DNA of 64,000 nucleotides from Gp1-AA133 sp963850425 (GCA_963850425.1 CAWKLF010000002.1:137277-201276), one strand, 5' to 3'. Shown: positions 42,795 through 51,948, numbered from the stretch's first letter. Translations and numbers: made by a program. Notes: generated by a model not told the origin, from the sequence alone.

Positions 42795-43649
42795 CTACTG
42801 TTTCGCTGCGAAATCCACCAAACCCTTCAGCACTTCGGGCGGCACTCCCACCACGTTCCCGATGCGCCGGCCATTCACGTATACCGTCGGCGTGCCAGTA
42901 ACTCCCACCGTTTGCCCAAGTGCGACGGACTTGTCCACACGGCTTTTGGTGTCGGGCTTGGCAGCACAAGAGGCGATCTCGGCGCCCTTCACTCCCGAAG
43001 CGTCGGCAATCGCGGTGAGCTTTTCGTCTGCATTCGACTCGGTGAGGTTGGACTGCTGGTCAAAAGTTCCCTGTACGAATTTCCAGAAAGCATCGGCCGA
43101 ACTGCGGCCCACGCAATCGGCGTAGTACGCCGCCTTGGCCGCCCAGTTGTGCATGGGCAAGGGATAATTCTGGAACACGAATCGTGCGTTCGGCTCCGCG
43201 GCCAGAAGCTTGTCGATGACCGGTTGAGCATCCTTGCAGTGCGGGCACTGCAAATCGCTAAATTCCACGATGGTCACGGGCGCCTTTTCCGGACCGCGGG
43301 TAGGACCATTGATGCCCTTGAGCAGCGCCTCTTTGGCAGGTTCGTAGGGCTTTGCTCCGAAGGGCATGATCTCGCCAGTGAGCGCGTGCTTGCCGTCAGG
43401 AGTGACGTACAACGTCGTGCCACTCTGCCCCTGCGCGTTGCTCAACGTAACGTTCACTTCCGCCAGTCCTTCAGCAATGGAGGGCTTAATCGAAGCGATC
43501 TTCCAGGTGACCGTCGGATCGTAACCGAAGGTCTGCTGAAGAAATGCGTTGACGGTTTCCTCCGAAGGCAGAACCGGAGCCTTCTCTTGCGAGAAAACAA
43601 CTAACCCCATGACCAGAATCACCGCGAGAACCGACAGTCTGCGTAGCAT
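42795..43649 (-). CDS. DsbA-family thioredoxin-fold protein, exported
   Basis: 284 residues: signal peptide (VLAVILVMGLVVFSQ), a domain of about 100 residues (SEETVNAFLQQTFGYDPTVT, GKHALTGEIMPFGAKPYEPA) that is not thioredoxin-like, then a DsbA-type fold: FSDLQCPHCKDAQ with active-site C-P-H-C, NYPLPMHNWA, and the cis-Pro loop VGVTGTPTVYVNG. Probably a periplasmic disulfide isomerase or oxidase. Convergent with the secretin gene, 17 bases away. No DsbB gene is near. Confidence 0.87.
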   Translation of the reverse strand: MLRRLSVLAVILVMGLVVFSQEKAPVLPSEETVNAFLQQTFGYDPTVTWKIASIKPSIAEGLAEVNVTLSNAQGQSGTTLYVTPDGKHALTGEIMPFGAKPYEPAKEALLKGINGPTRGPEKAPVTIVEFSDLQCPHCKDAQPVIDKLLAAEPNARFVFQNYPLPMHNWAAKAAYYADCVGRSSADAFWKFVQGTFDQQSNLTESNADEKLTAIADASGVKGAEIASCAAKPDTKSRVDKSVALGQTVGVTGTPTVYVNGRRIGNVVGVPPEVLKGLVDFAAKQ

Positions 43650-43703
43650 GCTTTCCTTTCAAATGGACTGAACTGCAAGCTTCCTTCCACTGGCCCCAAT
43701 ACC

Positions 43704-45344
43704 TCAAGCTTCTTGCTTGGCGGCGATTGGGAAGCGCCTGCCGTAGCCGAAAGCTTTTTCAGAAATCTTGATGCCCGGCGCTGCCTGCTGGCGCTTGTAC
43801 TCAGCGCGATCCACCATACGCAGCACGCGCTGGATCAGTCCCAGGTCGAAGCCGCGATCCTTGGCAATCTGGGCCGCGGAGTGCGACTCTTCCACATAAT
43901 CCTCAAGAATCGCATCCAGGACGTCGTAGGGCGGAAGGGTGTCGCTGTCTTTTTGGTCTGGACGCAGTTCGGCGGACGGCGGCTTTTCCAGGGTGGCCTC
44001 GGGAATAAGTGCCTTCTGCGAATTTATGTATCGGCTGATCCGGTACACCATGGTCTTGGGCACATCGGAAATGACCGCCAGGCCTCCGACCATGTCTCCA
44101 TACAGCGTGCAGTAGCCAACTGCGATCTCGCTCTTGTTTCCGGTCGAGAGCACGATGGCATTCAGCTTGTTCGACATTGCCATGAGCAACGACCCGCGAG
44201 CGCGCGATTGAATGTTTTCTTCGGTGACGTCTTCTTTCAGCCCTGCAAACACATCTTTCAGAGTCACCTGGTAGCTCTTGCAGATGTCGGTGATGCACAG
44301 CAACTCAAAACGAATCCCCAGATTCTTCGCTAGTACGCGGGCGTCCTCGATTGATCCGGGCGAAGAATATGGTCCGGGCATTCCGACGCCGATCACGTTC
44401 TCGGGCCCGAGCGCATCGGTGGCGATCGCCGCAGTGAGAGCCGAGTCGATGCCGCCGCTTAAACCAATGATCACCTTCCCGAAGCCGCACTTGCGAACAT
44501 AATCGCGGGTGCCCAGAACCAGCCCAGCGTAAGCGCTGGCTTCGTCGCCCTCAATCTGTTCATGCATCTCGCCTTCGAGGGTTGCGGAGTCGAAGTAGAC
44601 GATGTCTTCTTCGAACGATTTACCTTGAGCAATGACCTTTCCCTCGCGATTCAGCACCAGGCTCGAGCCATCGAAAAGCAAACTGTCGTTGCCGCCGACC
44701 TGGTTCACCATCACCACGGGCACGTTGTCGGTACGCGCGATCGTAGCCAGCATGTCGCGCCGCAATTCGCGCTTCCGCAACCAGAAAGGCGACGCCGAGA
44801 TGTTTAACACGAAATTTCCGCCAGCCCTTACCAGCGCCTCCACTGGATCAAATCCGTAAAGTCGCTTGTTCCAGAAATGTTTGTCGTTCCAGGCGTCTTC
44901 GCAGATGGTCAGAGCCATGCGGTTGCCGCAGAAATTGAACAACTCCTGGTGGCGGGCGGGGGCGAAATTGCGCATTTCGTCGAAGACGTCGTAGGTGGGT
45001 AACAGCATCTTCGACTGAAGAAAGGCCTGCTTGCCCTCCTGCAGAAGAACGGCGGAGTTCATGACGGATTTACCGGTCTCCGCCAGGGCCGGAGTGACCA
45101 GGCCGCAGATGACGCTAATGCCTTTGGTTTCAGCGGCAATCCGCTCGACTGACTCCCGGTTCTTGGCGACAAAAGTCGGCCGCTCCACCAGGTCGCGCGG
45201 CGGATAGCCGCACACCGAGAGTTCCGGAAACAAAATCAGTCCCGCGCCGGCGACTCGTGCCCGTTGCGCAAAGTCGATGATCTTGTTGGCGTTCCCGGAG
45301 AAGTCCCCCACCGTGGGATTGATCTGGCCCAGCGCGATCTTCAC
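43704..45344 (-). CDS. nadE: glutamine-dependent NAD synthetase
   Basis: 546 residues, two domains. An N-terminal nitrilase-type glutaminase (ALGQINPTVGDFSGNANKII, ILFPELSVCGYPPRDL, FLQSKMLLPTYDVFDEMRNF, TICEDAWNDKHFWNKRLYGF) with Glu-Lys-Cys in place. A C-terminal ATP-pyrophosphatase domain (GKVIIGLSGGIDSALTAAIA, GNKSEIAVGYCTLYGDMVGG, ATLEKPPSAELRPDQKDSDT). Converts deamido-NAD to NAD in the cytoplasm using glutamine. Ends 54 bases before the DsbA-like gene on the same strand. Confidence 0.95.
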   Translation of the reverse strand: MKIALGQINPTVGDFSGNANKIIDFAQRARVAGAGLILFPELSVCGYPPRDLVERPTFVAKNRESVERIAAETKGISVICGLVTPALAETGKSVMNSAVLLQEGKQAFLQSKMLLPTYDVFDEMRNFAPARHQELFNFCGNRMALTICEDAWNDKHFWNKRLYGFDPVEALVRAGGNFVLNISASPFWLRKRELRRDMLATIARTDNVPVVMVNQVGGNDSLLFDGSSLVLNREGKVIAQGKSFEEDIVYFDSATLEGEMHEQIEGDEASAYAGLVLGTRDYVRKCGFGKVIIGLSGGIDSALTAAIATDALGPENVIGVGMPGPYSSPGSIEDARVLAKNLGIRFELLCITDICKSYQVTLKDVFAGLKEDVTEENIQSRARGSLLMAMSNKLNAIVLSTGNKSEIAVGYCTLYGDMVGGLAVISDVPKTMVYRISRYINSQKALIPEATLEKPPSAELRPDQKDSDTLPPYDVLDAILEDYVEESHSAAQIAKDRGFDLGLIQRVLRMVDRAEYKRQQAAPGIKISEKAFGYGRRFPIAAKQEA

Positions 45345-45353
45345 GGCTCCAGT

Positions 45354-46409
45354 TTAAAGCCGGGTGCCGGAAGACGCCAAGTTTTGGACAAGGTACGGGC
45401 GGAAGTTCGGGGATGACGTGGTTCCGGGATCAGGCACATTCTGCGGACGATTGTCGCGCGGCGCTGTGCCGGAGCCGCCCGGCAAAGGCGCGTCGGTCTC
45501 CTCGCCGGCGCGCCGCAATGTGGGCGCGTTTGGTGGCTTGGCCGTTTCTTCGTCCTTGGCTACCTTGGTGACGGACTCGAGATCGATTTCCTTGTCGACC
45601 TTCACGGTCTTGGTGCCGTCGACTTTCATGGTCTCGAGTTTGACCACTTCATCGCCAACGAAACGAATGAACTCAACATCCTGCGGAGGCTCTCCGTAGA
45701 TCCATTCTTCGAACTCAGTTTCATCCTCGCGCTCACGCACTTTCTTCGGCGGGCGCCCCTTGGAATAAGTCACCATCTCGCGATTCATGCCCACCAGCAC
45801 TTTGTGGTTCTGAATGGCTTCTTTCGCTTTGGGCGGAACAGTTTCGAGATAGGCTTCTTCGCGAGACTTCGACTCGAAGTCTAGAACCGGGCGCAACAGC
45901 GCCTTGAATTCTTGCCCGGTCATTTCCGGCACATAAGAATCGAAATAGACGTCCACAAAGGAACCACGAGCGTTGGCGTTCGGGTCCGAAGGCGCGATGG
46001 GCGTGTTGCCGCCAGCACCTCCGACACTAATGCGCTGGTACCACTTCGTCTTTTTGACGGGTCCGCCGTTAATCTCCACGTGGATCATATTGTCTTTGAA
46101 AACGACATTGGTGATACGGACGGCGTCTCCGTTCTTCGCAGCCGGTCCCCACATCGCTACCATTTGTGCGAGTTCCGCGCCGCTCGGCGTCACCACCCCA
46201 TCGCGAAGCTTCAGTCCGTCTTTTCCCATGGGGAATGGGGCTCGCACATAGACCAACTCGGCATTCACCAGCCGGATTAAATCCATGCGCGTCTGCTTCG
46301 TAATCTTGGCAGGTTTGGATGTCTGAGGATGCTGCTGATCCGTCGCGGAAGCACCGGCAAGGAGCACTAAGCAGGAGAGCAGGAAAGCCGGGAACCGACG
46401 GTACTTCAT
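45354..46409 (-). CDS. exported hypothetical protein, Pro/Lys-rich C-terminus
   Basis: 351 residues from ATG 46409 (GGGGTGG upstream). Signal peptide MKYRRFPAFLLSCLVLLAGA; the mature part starts with LIRLVNAELVYVRAPFPMGK and has VFKDNMIHVEINGGPVKKTK and a segment VDVYFDSYVPEMTGQEFKAL. The C-terminal third is charged, then Pro/Gly-rich and disordered. I cannot assign a family; the pattern is that of a conserved acidobacterial secreted protein. It starts 9 bases after nadE in the minus direction and follows the GHMP kinase gene. Confidence 0.65.
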   Translation of the reverse strand: MKYRRFPAFLLSCLVLLAGASATDQQHPQTSKPAKITKQTRMDLIRLVNAELVYVRAPFPMGKDGLKLRDGVVTPSGAELAQMVAMWGPAAKNGDAVRITNVVFKDNMIHVEINGGPVKKTKWYQRISVGGAGGNTPIAPSDPNANARGSFVDVYFDSYVPEMTGQEFKALLRPVLDFESKSREEAYLETVPPKAKEAIQNHKVLVGMNREMVTYSKGRPPKKVREREDETEFEEWIYGEPPQDVEFIRFVGDEVVKLETMKVDGTKTVKVDKEIDLESVTKVAKDEETAKPPNAPTLRRAGEETDAPLPGGSGTAPRDNRPQNVPDPGTTSSPNFRPYLVQNLASSGTRL

Positions 46410-46495
46410 GTGACCACCCCGAGAGCCAATCTTGGCATTTATTATAGACCGCGTCGGGCCGGCCGATACCGGGGAAAAACGCGTACCGCAAGGTC

Positions 46496-47527
46496 TTATG
46501 TCACCAGGCGCAGCCCATCCCGGGCAACCTGGAGCGGCAACACCCGGCCGCCATTGTCCCCGATCACTGTGGCGACTCGGCTGGCCGCGCCTTTCTCGAC
46601 CAGGAAAATCACGCACCCGCCGCCGCCGGCACCACAGACCTTGGCCGCGCGGCCCCCATTTCTGGCTGCGGCCGCAATGAGTTTGTCGATGAGAGGCGTG
46701 GTAATACCCGGGGCATTGGTGCGGCGCAGTTTCCACTCCTCGCGCAGCAATCGGGCAACTTCGCTCCAGTCCGCCCGCAGCAGGCCTTGGTACATGAGCC
46801 GCGCAATTTCAGCGATGCGCTCGAAATTGCGGAACACGCGCTTGTCGCCATTGATGTGGGCCTTGAAGACTTCCCAGTTATTGATGCCCGATTGTCGTGG
46901 TGCGCCCGTGTAGGCCAACACGAAGCGCGACTCAATCTCCTCGGGCGGCATTGGGACTGCCTCCCGATGAATCCCGTCTGCATTCAGATGGATTGCGCTC
47001 ACCCCACCGTAGAGCGCCGGATAGTAATCCTGGCAACCGGTGGGAACGTTGATGACCTGCGCTTCGATGTTTTGCGCGATGACGCGGATCTGTTCGGCGG
47101 TGAGATGTCGATCAGTGAAGCGAGCCAACGCGGCCGACGAGGCGACCATCAATGCGGAAGACCCGGAGATGCCAGCACCCGCGGGAGACTCCGAATCGGT
47201 CTCCATCAGCAGGCCTTCTTTGGGGGCGAAGAATTGCAGCAAGCGTGCCGCCAGCGGCAGGCGAAAGCGATGCGCGTGCCGCAATTGGTCGAAGCTTGCG
47301 AATACCTCTTCCCTTTTCGTATCGAGCGAGCGGAGGTGAATGCGTTTGCCTTTCAGGCGGGTGATCCGGCAGGTCGTCAGAATGTTCACCGCGAAGTTCA
47401 GGGTTAACGCGCCCGGATGGAACAGGTACAAGGGCCAGAGGTCAATCGTGCCACCGGCCAGATCGGCGCGGCAAGGCGCCTGCGCAACGATGGTAGCGGA
47501 CAGTGGCGAAGTCCAGGACGCTTCCAT
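46496..47527 (-). CDS. GHMP-family sugar kinase (heptose-7-phosphate-kinase/fucokinase-like)
   Basis: 343 residues. GHMP motif 1 near the start (APCRADLAGGTIDLWPLYLF), the ATP-binding motif 2 near 125 (SPAGAGISGSSALMVASSAA), and C-terminal motif 3 (KVCGAGGGGCVIFLVEKG). NVPTGCQDYYPALYGGVSAI is typical of the D-glycero-D-manno-heptose-7-phosphate kinase (HddA) and fucokinase group. It would phosphorylate a sugar or sugar phosphate for cell-surface glycan precursors, but no partner isomerase or nucleotidyltransferase is adjacent. Divergent from the GAF-TonB gene across 272 bases with three palindromes. Confidence 0.85.
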   Translation of the reverse strand: MEASWTSPLSATIVAQAPCRADLAGGTIDLWPLYLFHPGALTLNFAVNILTTCRITRLKGKRIHLRSLDTKREEVFASFDQLRHAHRFRLPLAARLLQFFAPKEGLLMETDSESPAGAGISGSSALMVASSAALARFTDRHLTAEQIRVIAQNIEAQVINVPTGCQDYYPALYGGVSAIHLNADGIHREAVPMPPEEIESRFVLAYTGAPRQSGINNWEVFKAHINGDKRVFRNFERIAEIARLMYQGLLRADWSEVARLLREEWKLRRTNAPGITTPLIDKLIAAAARNGGRAAKVCGAGGGGCVIFLVEKGAASRVATVIGDNGGRVLPLQVARDGLRLVT

Positions 47528-47550
47528 GCAGCGTTTGTATCACGCCCAGC

Positions 47551-47609
47551 ATCGAGCTTCGATATCTTCCGGTAACCAGGTTACTGTGAGTACCATGTCG
47601 ATAACATGG
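47551..47609. promoter_or_regulatory. cluster of three small palindromes in a divergent promoter region
   Basis: ATCGA-gct-TCGAT (47551-47563), GTAACC-A-GGTTAC (47572-47584) and CCATGT-cgata-ACATGG (47593-47609), in a 60-base stretch between the sugar kinase and GAF-TonB genes. Their spacing is about 21 bases centre to centre. Possible operators for one regulator or for different ones. Confidence 0.35.
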
Positions 47610-47702
47610 CTTTGTGCCGCGAGGCTAAAGCAAATTATGAGGGAAGACAGCGCAAGAACGTTGGACAAAGCACCTTTTCGAGAGAAGCAGTACGATCTAT
47701 CG

Positions 47703-47731
47703 TTGACAACAATCAACATTTGTCGGATATT
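47703..47731 (+). promoter_or_regulatory. sigma-70-type promoter of the GAF-TonB gene
   Basis: TTGACA (47703-47708), 17-base spacer, GATATT (47726-47731). The -35 is consensus and the -10 matches four of six. The start codon is at 47800. Confidence 0.55.
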
Positions 47732-47799
47732 CGCGGAAGAGCATTTCTGAATGGCAGTTTCCTTAATTTCACTTACCACTCTGGCCGTTCGCTAGGAGT

Positions 47800-49302
47800 A
47801 TGCGCATGGCAGATTCATGGGTTAGGCCTACCTCCCCAGGTCCCCCGGATTCTGGAGTCCCCTCTCGGCCCGAAGACGAAGCAAAGACCTCCTTGGAACG
47901 AACCCCGGGACCCAACGACTACCTTCTCATTGATCGTTTGCGCGAAGACGCGAGCGCAGGCCGGATGGACCTGAGCAGTATCCTGTCCGAGGCCACGCAC
48001 GCAGCGCGCTACTTTACCGACGCAACCGGAGCCGCGCTCGCGCTATGGAGTCAAGGCGTAGTGATTTGCCGGGCGCGTTCCGGCGATACCGCGCCTCCGT
48101 TAGGGGCCAAGCTCGAGGTCGACACCGGCATCTCGGGCGAGTGCTTGCGCACCGGACGTTCGCAGCGCTGCCATGACTCGCTGACGGATGCGCGCGTCAA
48201 CGCCGAGGTTTGCGAGGAGCTGGGAATCCGATCGCTGGCAGCCGTGCCTTTGCGCGCTGGTCAAGGCGTGATCGGCATTCTGGAAGTGTTCTCCGACAAG
48301 CCGAATGCCTTTTCCGATGCGCACATCACGTTGCTGAAGAAGCTGGCGAAGATTGCAGCCACCGGGCGCGAGCAATCCGTAGCACCGACACCGAGCCGCC
48401 CCGTTGAAACTGCCCCCGAAGCTAAACCAATGCCAGTCGCCCAACGTGCAATGCGGGGCTGGGTAGCACGTCGTGACTGGGGAGCGCGTGACTGGGTGGC
48501 GTTTCTTCCTGCCCGCATGCGCGGCGAGGAAGGGCAGCCTTTGCGTCTGGCCGCGGCGGCCGTATTGTTGCTGCTGCTTGGGATTTTTGGATGGGCCTTC
48601 AGCCGATATCGCGGCAATGCGCGGTCAGGACAGCCCGTGCACGTGGCCGCTGCTCAGACGGTGCCGGCCGTTCTTGCGGCAAGCGCTTCCAGCGATCTGA
48701 CAAAGAGCGATCCGCTTGCGCCAGCGACTGCGGGCAAGTCTGCAAGCACGATCAACCTAACCCTCGCTCCCCAGTCAAACTCTGACGTGATGGCGAAAGA
48801 TATCGTTCAACGGGTTGCTCGATCCACCGTGACCGAGCGTGGTCCGGCGCCTCCCGTAAAGGCGGCTGCTAGTTCGTTGAGAGCTGCGGAGCCAACCACA
48901 GTTGCAGAAGCCGACCTTGCACCGCCCGATCCGGCGGAAGCGCTATCGAGTATGAAGGGCGGCGCGGCGGCGGTACCGCAATCGATTGCCAATCCGCAGC
49001 CCATTTTCCCGTTCGTCGCGCTCCCCGTGTCGCAGGGCGTTACCGGAGGCCGGCTGACGCGTAAAGTCGATCCCACGTACCCCAAGGAAGCACGCGTGCA
49101 ACATATCGAGGGTGCGGTGATGCTGGATGCACTGGTCGGAGAAGATGGCAACGTTCACCAGGTGACTGTGACGAGCGGACAAGCGCTCCTGGCCCAAGCC
49201 GCAGCGCAGGCCGTGAAACAATGGCGGTACCAGCCGTTCCAACTGAACGGCAAGCCCGTATCCATCCACAACCAGATTACGATTCAGTTCAAGCTGCCAT
49301 AG
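47800..49302 (+). CDS. GAF domain - membrane segment - TonB C-terminal domain fusion
   Basis: 500 residues. A cytoplasmic GAF domain at about 50-190 (LDLSSILSEATHAARYF-like start, GISGECLRTGRSQRCHDSLT, LGIRSLAAVPLRAGQGVIGI, LEVFSDKPNAFSDAHITLLK). A membrane segment near 247-265 (AAAVLLLLLGIFGWAFSRYR). A long Ala/Pro/Ser linker (about 270-395) crosses the periplasm. A TonB C-terminal domain closes it (DPTYPKEARVQHIEGAVMLD, GEDGNVHQVTVTSGQALLAQ, VKQWRYQPFQLNGKPV). It would couple a cytoplasmic ligand or redox signal to an outer-membrane contact; no ExbBD genes are adjacent. ATG 47800 chosen; residue 3 is also Met. Confidence 0.8.
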   Translation: MRMADSWVRPTSPGPPDSGVPSRPEDEAKTSLERTPGPNDYLLIDRLREDASAGRMDLSSILSEATHAARYFTDATGAALALWSQGVVICRARSGDTAPPLGAKLEVDTGISGECLRTGRSQRCHDSLTDARVNAEVCEELGIRSLAAVPLRAGQGVIGILEVFSDKPNAFSDAHITLLKKLAKIAATGREQSVAPTPSRPVETAPEAKPMPVAQRAMRGWVARRDWGARDWVAFLPARMRGEEGQPLRLAAAAVLLLLLGIFGWAFSRYRGNARSGQPVHVAAAQTVPAVLAASASSDLTKSDPLAPATAGKSASTINLTLAPQSNSDVMAKDIVQRVARSTVTERGPAPPVKAAASSLRAAEPTTVAEADLAPPDPAEALSSMKGGAAAVPQSIANPQPIFPFVALPVSQGVTGGRLTRKVDPTYPKEARVQHIEGAVMLDALVGEDGNVHQVTVTSGQALLAQAAAQAVKQWRYQPFQLNGKPVSIHNQITIQFKLP

Positions 49303-49312
49303 AACGCAGCTT

Positions 49313-49873
49313 TCAGGAGAGGTTCAGTACCTGGCGGACCGTTCCGCGGGATTTCTGGATCTTTTCCTGCAACAGCGTGATGGCGTAGATCAATTGCTCG
49401 GGGCGCGGCGGGCAGCCCGGTACGTAGACGTCCACCGGAATGACCTGATTCACGCTCTGTACCAGCGCGTAGTTGTTAAACACCCCACCTGAGGTTGCGC
49501 AGGCGCCCATCGAGATTACCCACTTGGGTTCGGGCATCTGCTCCCAAAGCAGCCGGATGACGGGCGCCATTTTATTGGAGACGCGCCCGGCAATGATGAT
49601 CAGGTCGGACTGCCGCGGTGACGGGCGGAAGACTTCCGCCCCGAAGCGGGCGATGTCGAAGCGGGAGGCGCCCATCGACATCATCTCAATGGCGCAGCAG
49701 GCGAGGCCGAAAGTCAACGGCCAGATCGAGTTCTTGCGCATCCAGTTGATCGCCGAGTCCAGCGTGGTCAGAACCACGCCCTCTGGTGTGGGATTGCCGT
49801 AGGTCAGGTCCTTTACGACCTTTTTGCCATTTTCCAGCGTTACGTAGGGACCGAAATTCAGCTCGCCGCTCAT
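49313..49873 (-). CDS. nuoB: NADH-quinone oxidoreductase subunit B (isolated copy)
   Basis: 186 residues. All four cluster-N2 Cys are present: the tandem pair in FGLACCAIEMM, one in MGACATSGGVF and one in VPGCPPRPEQL. INWMRKNSIWPLTFGL and YVPGCPPRPEQLIYAITLLQ are diagnostic. NuoB holds the last iron-sulfur cluster of complex I next to quinone. It normally sits in a large nuo operon; here no other nuo gene is adjacent (a GAF-TonB gene on one side, a dehydrogenase on the other), so it may belong to a split complex I set or serve a different hydrogenase-like complex. Confidence 0.95.
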   Translation of the reverse strand: MSGELNFGPYVTLENGKKVVKDLTYGNPTPEGVVLTTLDSAINWMRKNSIWPLTFGLACCAIEMMSMGASRFDIARFGAEVFRPSPRQSDLIIIAGRVSNKMAPVIRLLWEQMPEPKWVISMGACATSGGVFNNYALVQSVNQVIPVDVYVPGCPPRPEQLIYAITLLQEKIQKSRGTVRQVLNLS

Positions 49874-49920
49874 GTATTTATTTTAAACCAGTCAGCCCTG
49901 ACATTGCATTGATCCCAAGG

Positions 49921-50943
49921 TCAGGGAGTAAGAACCACTTTCCCAAACATCTTGCTCTCCTGCAGATATTCATGAGCGGCTCGGACCTCAGAGAGCGGGA
50001 ACACGCGGTCGACTACCGGCTTCAGCCGGCCGCTGAATACCAGTTTCAGGACCTCGTGCAGTTCTCCCATCGTACCCATGTAGGATCCGAGCAAGGCCAG
50101 GTGGCGCGCGAACAGAAACCGCAGATCAAAGCTGGCCTCGTGGCCTGAAGTCGCTCCACAGGTCACCAGTGTTCCACCCGGTTTCAGAGCTTTCATGCTC
50201 TCGTTCCAGGTGGCCGCCCCGACATGCTCGACAACAATATCGACCCCCGCGCGCCCAGTGATCTTGCGAGCCTCGTCTCCAATTTTTTGCTGGTAGTGAT
50301 TGATCACATAGTCAGCTCCCAGCTGTTTCGCCAGCCCGGCTTTGCGGTCGTCGCCGGCAGTAGCGATCACGGTTGCCTGAAACAATTTCGCAAGCTGGAT
50401 CGCGGCGATGCCCACCCCTGAATTTGCTCCCAGCACTAGTACGGTTTGCCCCAGCCTGATGTTGGCGCGTCCGGTAAGCATGTGGAACGCAGTGAGAAAA
50501 ACCAGGGGCACGCTCGCGGCCTCGTTGAAGCCCAGGCTGTCGGGAATCGGGATCACGTTCACCGCCGGCACGGCAATGAGTTCACAATTGCCGCCATCCA
50601 CGCCGTTGCCCAGCACGGTAAATTCAGGACACAGATTCTGTCGGCCGGAAACACATTGCTCGCAGCGATTGCAGAAGTGCATGGGCGCCACCAGCACACG
50701 CTGGCCGACCGTGAACCCGGTGATGTATTCGCCAATTTCGACGATCTCGCCCGCGATGTCGCTGCCGAGAATGTGCGGCAGTTTCACGCCGGGCAGTTTC
50801 TGTCGCACCCACAGGTCCAGATGATTCATCGCGCACGCTTTCACGCGGATCAGCACCTGATCCTTACGCGGCTGTGGATCGGGAACGTCTTGGTATTGAA
50901 GAACCTCAGGACCACCGAATTCATGAATGACAGCGGCTTTCAT
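49921..50943 (-). CDS. zinc-binding alcohol dehydrogenase/quinone oxidoreductase (MDR family)
   Basis: 340 residues. MDR signatures: VIHEFGGPEVLQYQDVPDPQ, the structural-zinc Cys cluster in FCNRCEQCVSGRQNLCPEF (C-x2-C-x2-C-x7-C), GNGVDGGNCELIAVPA, the cofactor loop VLVLGANSGVGIAAIQLAKL, and LGADYVINHYQQKIGDEARK. The catalytic-zinc region has NHLDLWVRQKLP, with His in the place of the usual Cys. Oxidises or reduces an unknown alcohol/aldehyde or enone with NAD(P). Single gene. Starts with ATG 50943. Confidence 0.9.
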   Translation of the reverse strand: MKAAVIHEFGGPEVLQYQDVPDPQPRKDQVLIRVKACAMNHLDLWVRQKLPGVKLPHILGSDIAGEIVEIGEYITGFTVGQRVLVAPMHFCNRCEQCVSGRQNLCPEFTVLGNGVDGGNCELIAVPAVNVIPIPDSLGFNEAASVPLVFLTAFHMLTGRANIRLGQTVLVLGANSGVGIAAIQLAKLFQATVIATAGDDRKAGLAKQLGADYVINHYQQKIGDEARKITGRAGVDIVVEHVGAATWNESMKALKPGGTLVTCGATSGHEASFDLRFLFARHLALLGSYMGTMGELHEVLKLVFSGRLKPVVDRVFPLSEVRAAHEYLQESKMFGKVVLTP

Positions 50944-51078
50944 GATGGCTCTCCCTCGCTCGATGTCCGAATCGAACCATAGAAGCTAGCACAGTCGCAG
51001 CGGCGCGTTCGTGGCCGTGGCCTCTGCGAGGACCGCGGAGTTTGACTTGCGTGCGTCCAGGCCGAATAATCAGCAGGG

Positions 51079-51948
51079 ATGGACATCTACGAGGAGATCG
51101 TCAAGTTGCGGCAGGAAGGCCGGCGCGGAGCGGTGGCGACCATCGTCAACGTTCGCGGGTCAATTCCGTCCTTTGAAACGGCGAAGATGCTGGTCCGCGA
51201 TGACGGCTCCATCTACGGAACGATTGGCGGCGGCTGCGTGGAAGCCGATGTCTGGCGCGCCGCGCGCGAGGTGATGGAACAAGAGAAGCCGCGCACTCTG
51301 ACCTTCGATCTCAATCAGGACCCCAAGTACGATACCGGCCTGGTTTGCGGCGGCACGCTCGATGTTTTCGTCGAACCGATCCTGCCTCCAGCATTACTTT
51401 ATATTTTCGGCGCAGGCCATGTCTCAGCAAGCCTTTACAAGACAGCGCTTTCGGCTGGATTCGACATTACGGTGATCGACGATCGCGACTCCTACGCCAA
51501 CCGGGAGCGCTTCCCGCAGGCCCGCGAAGTCATCGCCCAAGACTTTGATCAGGCGATGGCTCGGCTAACTCCGAGTGAGGCTGCCTATATCGTCATCGTG
51601 ACGCGCGGCCACCGCGATGACATGCGTGTCCTGCGCTGGGCGGTGCAATCCAAAGCGCGCTACATCGGCATGATCGGGTCGAAACGCAAGACGATCACGA
51701 TTTTTCGGGAACTCCAGAAAGAGGGTCTGGCCGCGGATCTTTTCAAACGTGTTCATGCACCCATTGGCCTCGATATCGGCGCCGTCACTCCGGAAGAGAT
51801 CGCGGTATCGATCACCGCGGAGTTGATTGCTGCCCGTCGCCATGCCGAGCGAGATCTCCCGCACATGAGCTGGTTTCACCGTCAGCAAAAAAAAGACTCC
51901 GACGCGCAACAAGAGATATCCATGCAAGAGGACACAGACTCCGTCTAG
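51079..51948 (+). CDS. XdhC/CoxI-family protein (molybdenum hydroxylase maturation)
   Basis: 289 residues. N-terminal XdhC/CoxI domain (VATIVNVRGSIPSFETAKML, IYGTIGGGCVEADVWRAARE) and C-terminal Rossmann domain (LLYIFGAGHVSASLYKTALS, YIVIVTRGHRDDMRVLRWAV, GMIGSKRKTITIFRELQ, VHAPIGLDIGAVTPEEIAVS). XdhC binds and delivers sulfurated molybdenum cofactor to xanthine-dehydrogenase-type enzymes. The next gene encodes a MocA-like nucleotidyltransferase, a known partner in this pathway. The enzyme itself is not in the window. AATAAT lies eight bases before the ATG. Confidence 0.92.
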   Translation: MDIYEEIVKLRQEGRRGAVATIVNVRGSIPSFETAKMLVRDDGSIYGTIGGGCVEADVWRAAREVMEQEKPRTLTFDLNQDPKYDTGLVCGGTLDVFVEPILPPALLYIFGAGHVSASLYKTALSAGFDITVIDDRDSYANRERFPQAREVIAQDFDQAMARLTPSEAAYIVIVTRGHRDDMRVLRWAVQSKARYIGMIGSKRKTITIFRELQKEGLAADLFKRVHAPIGLDIGAVTPEEIAVSITAELIAARRHAERDLPHMSWFHRQQKKDSDAQQEISMQEDTDSV

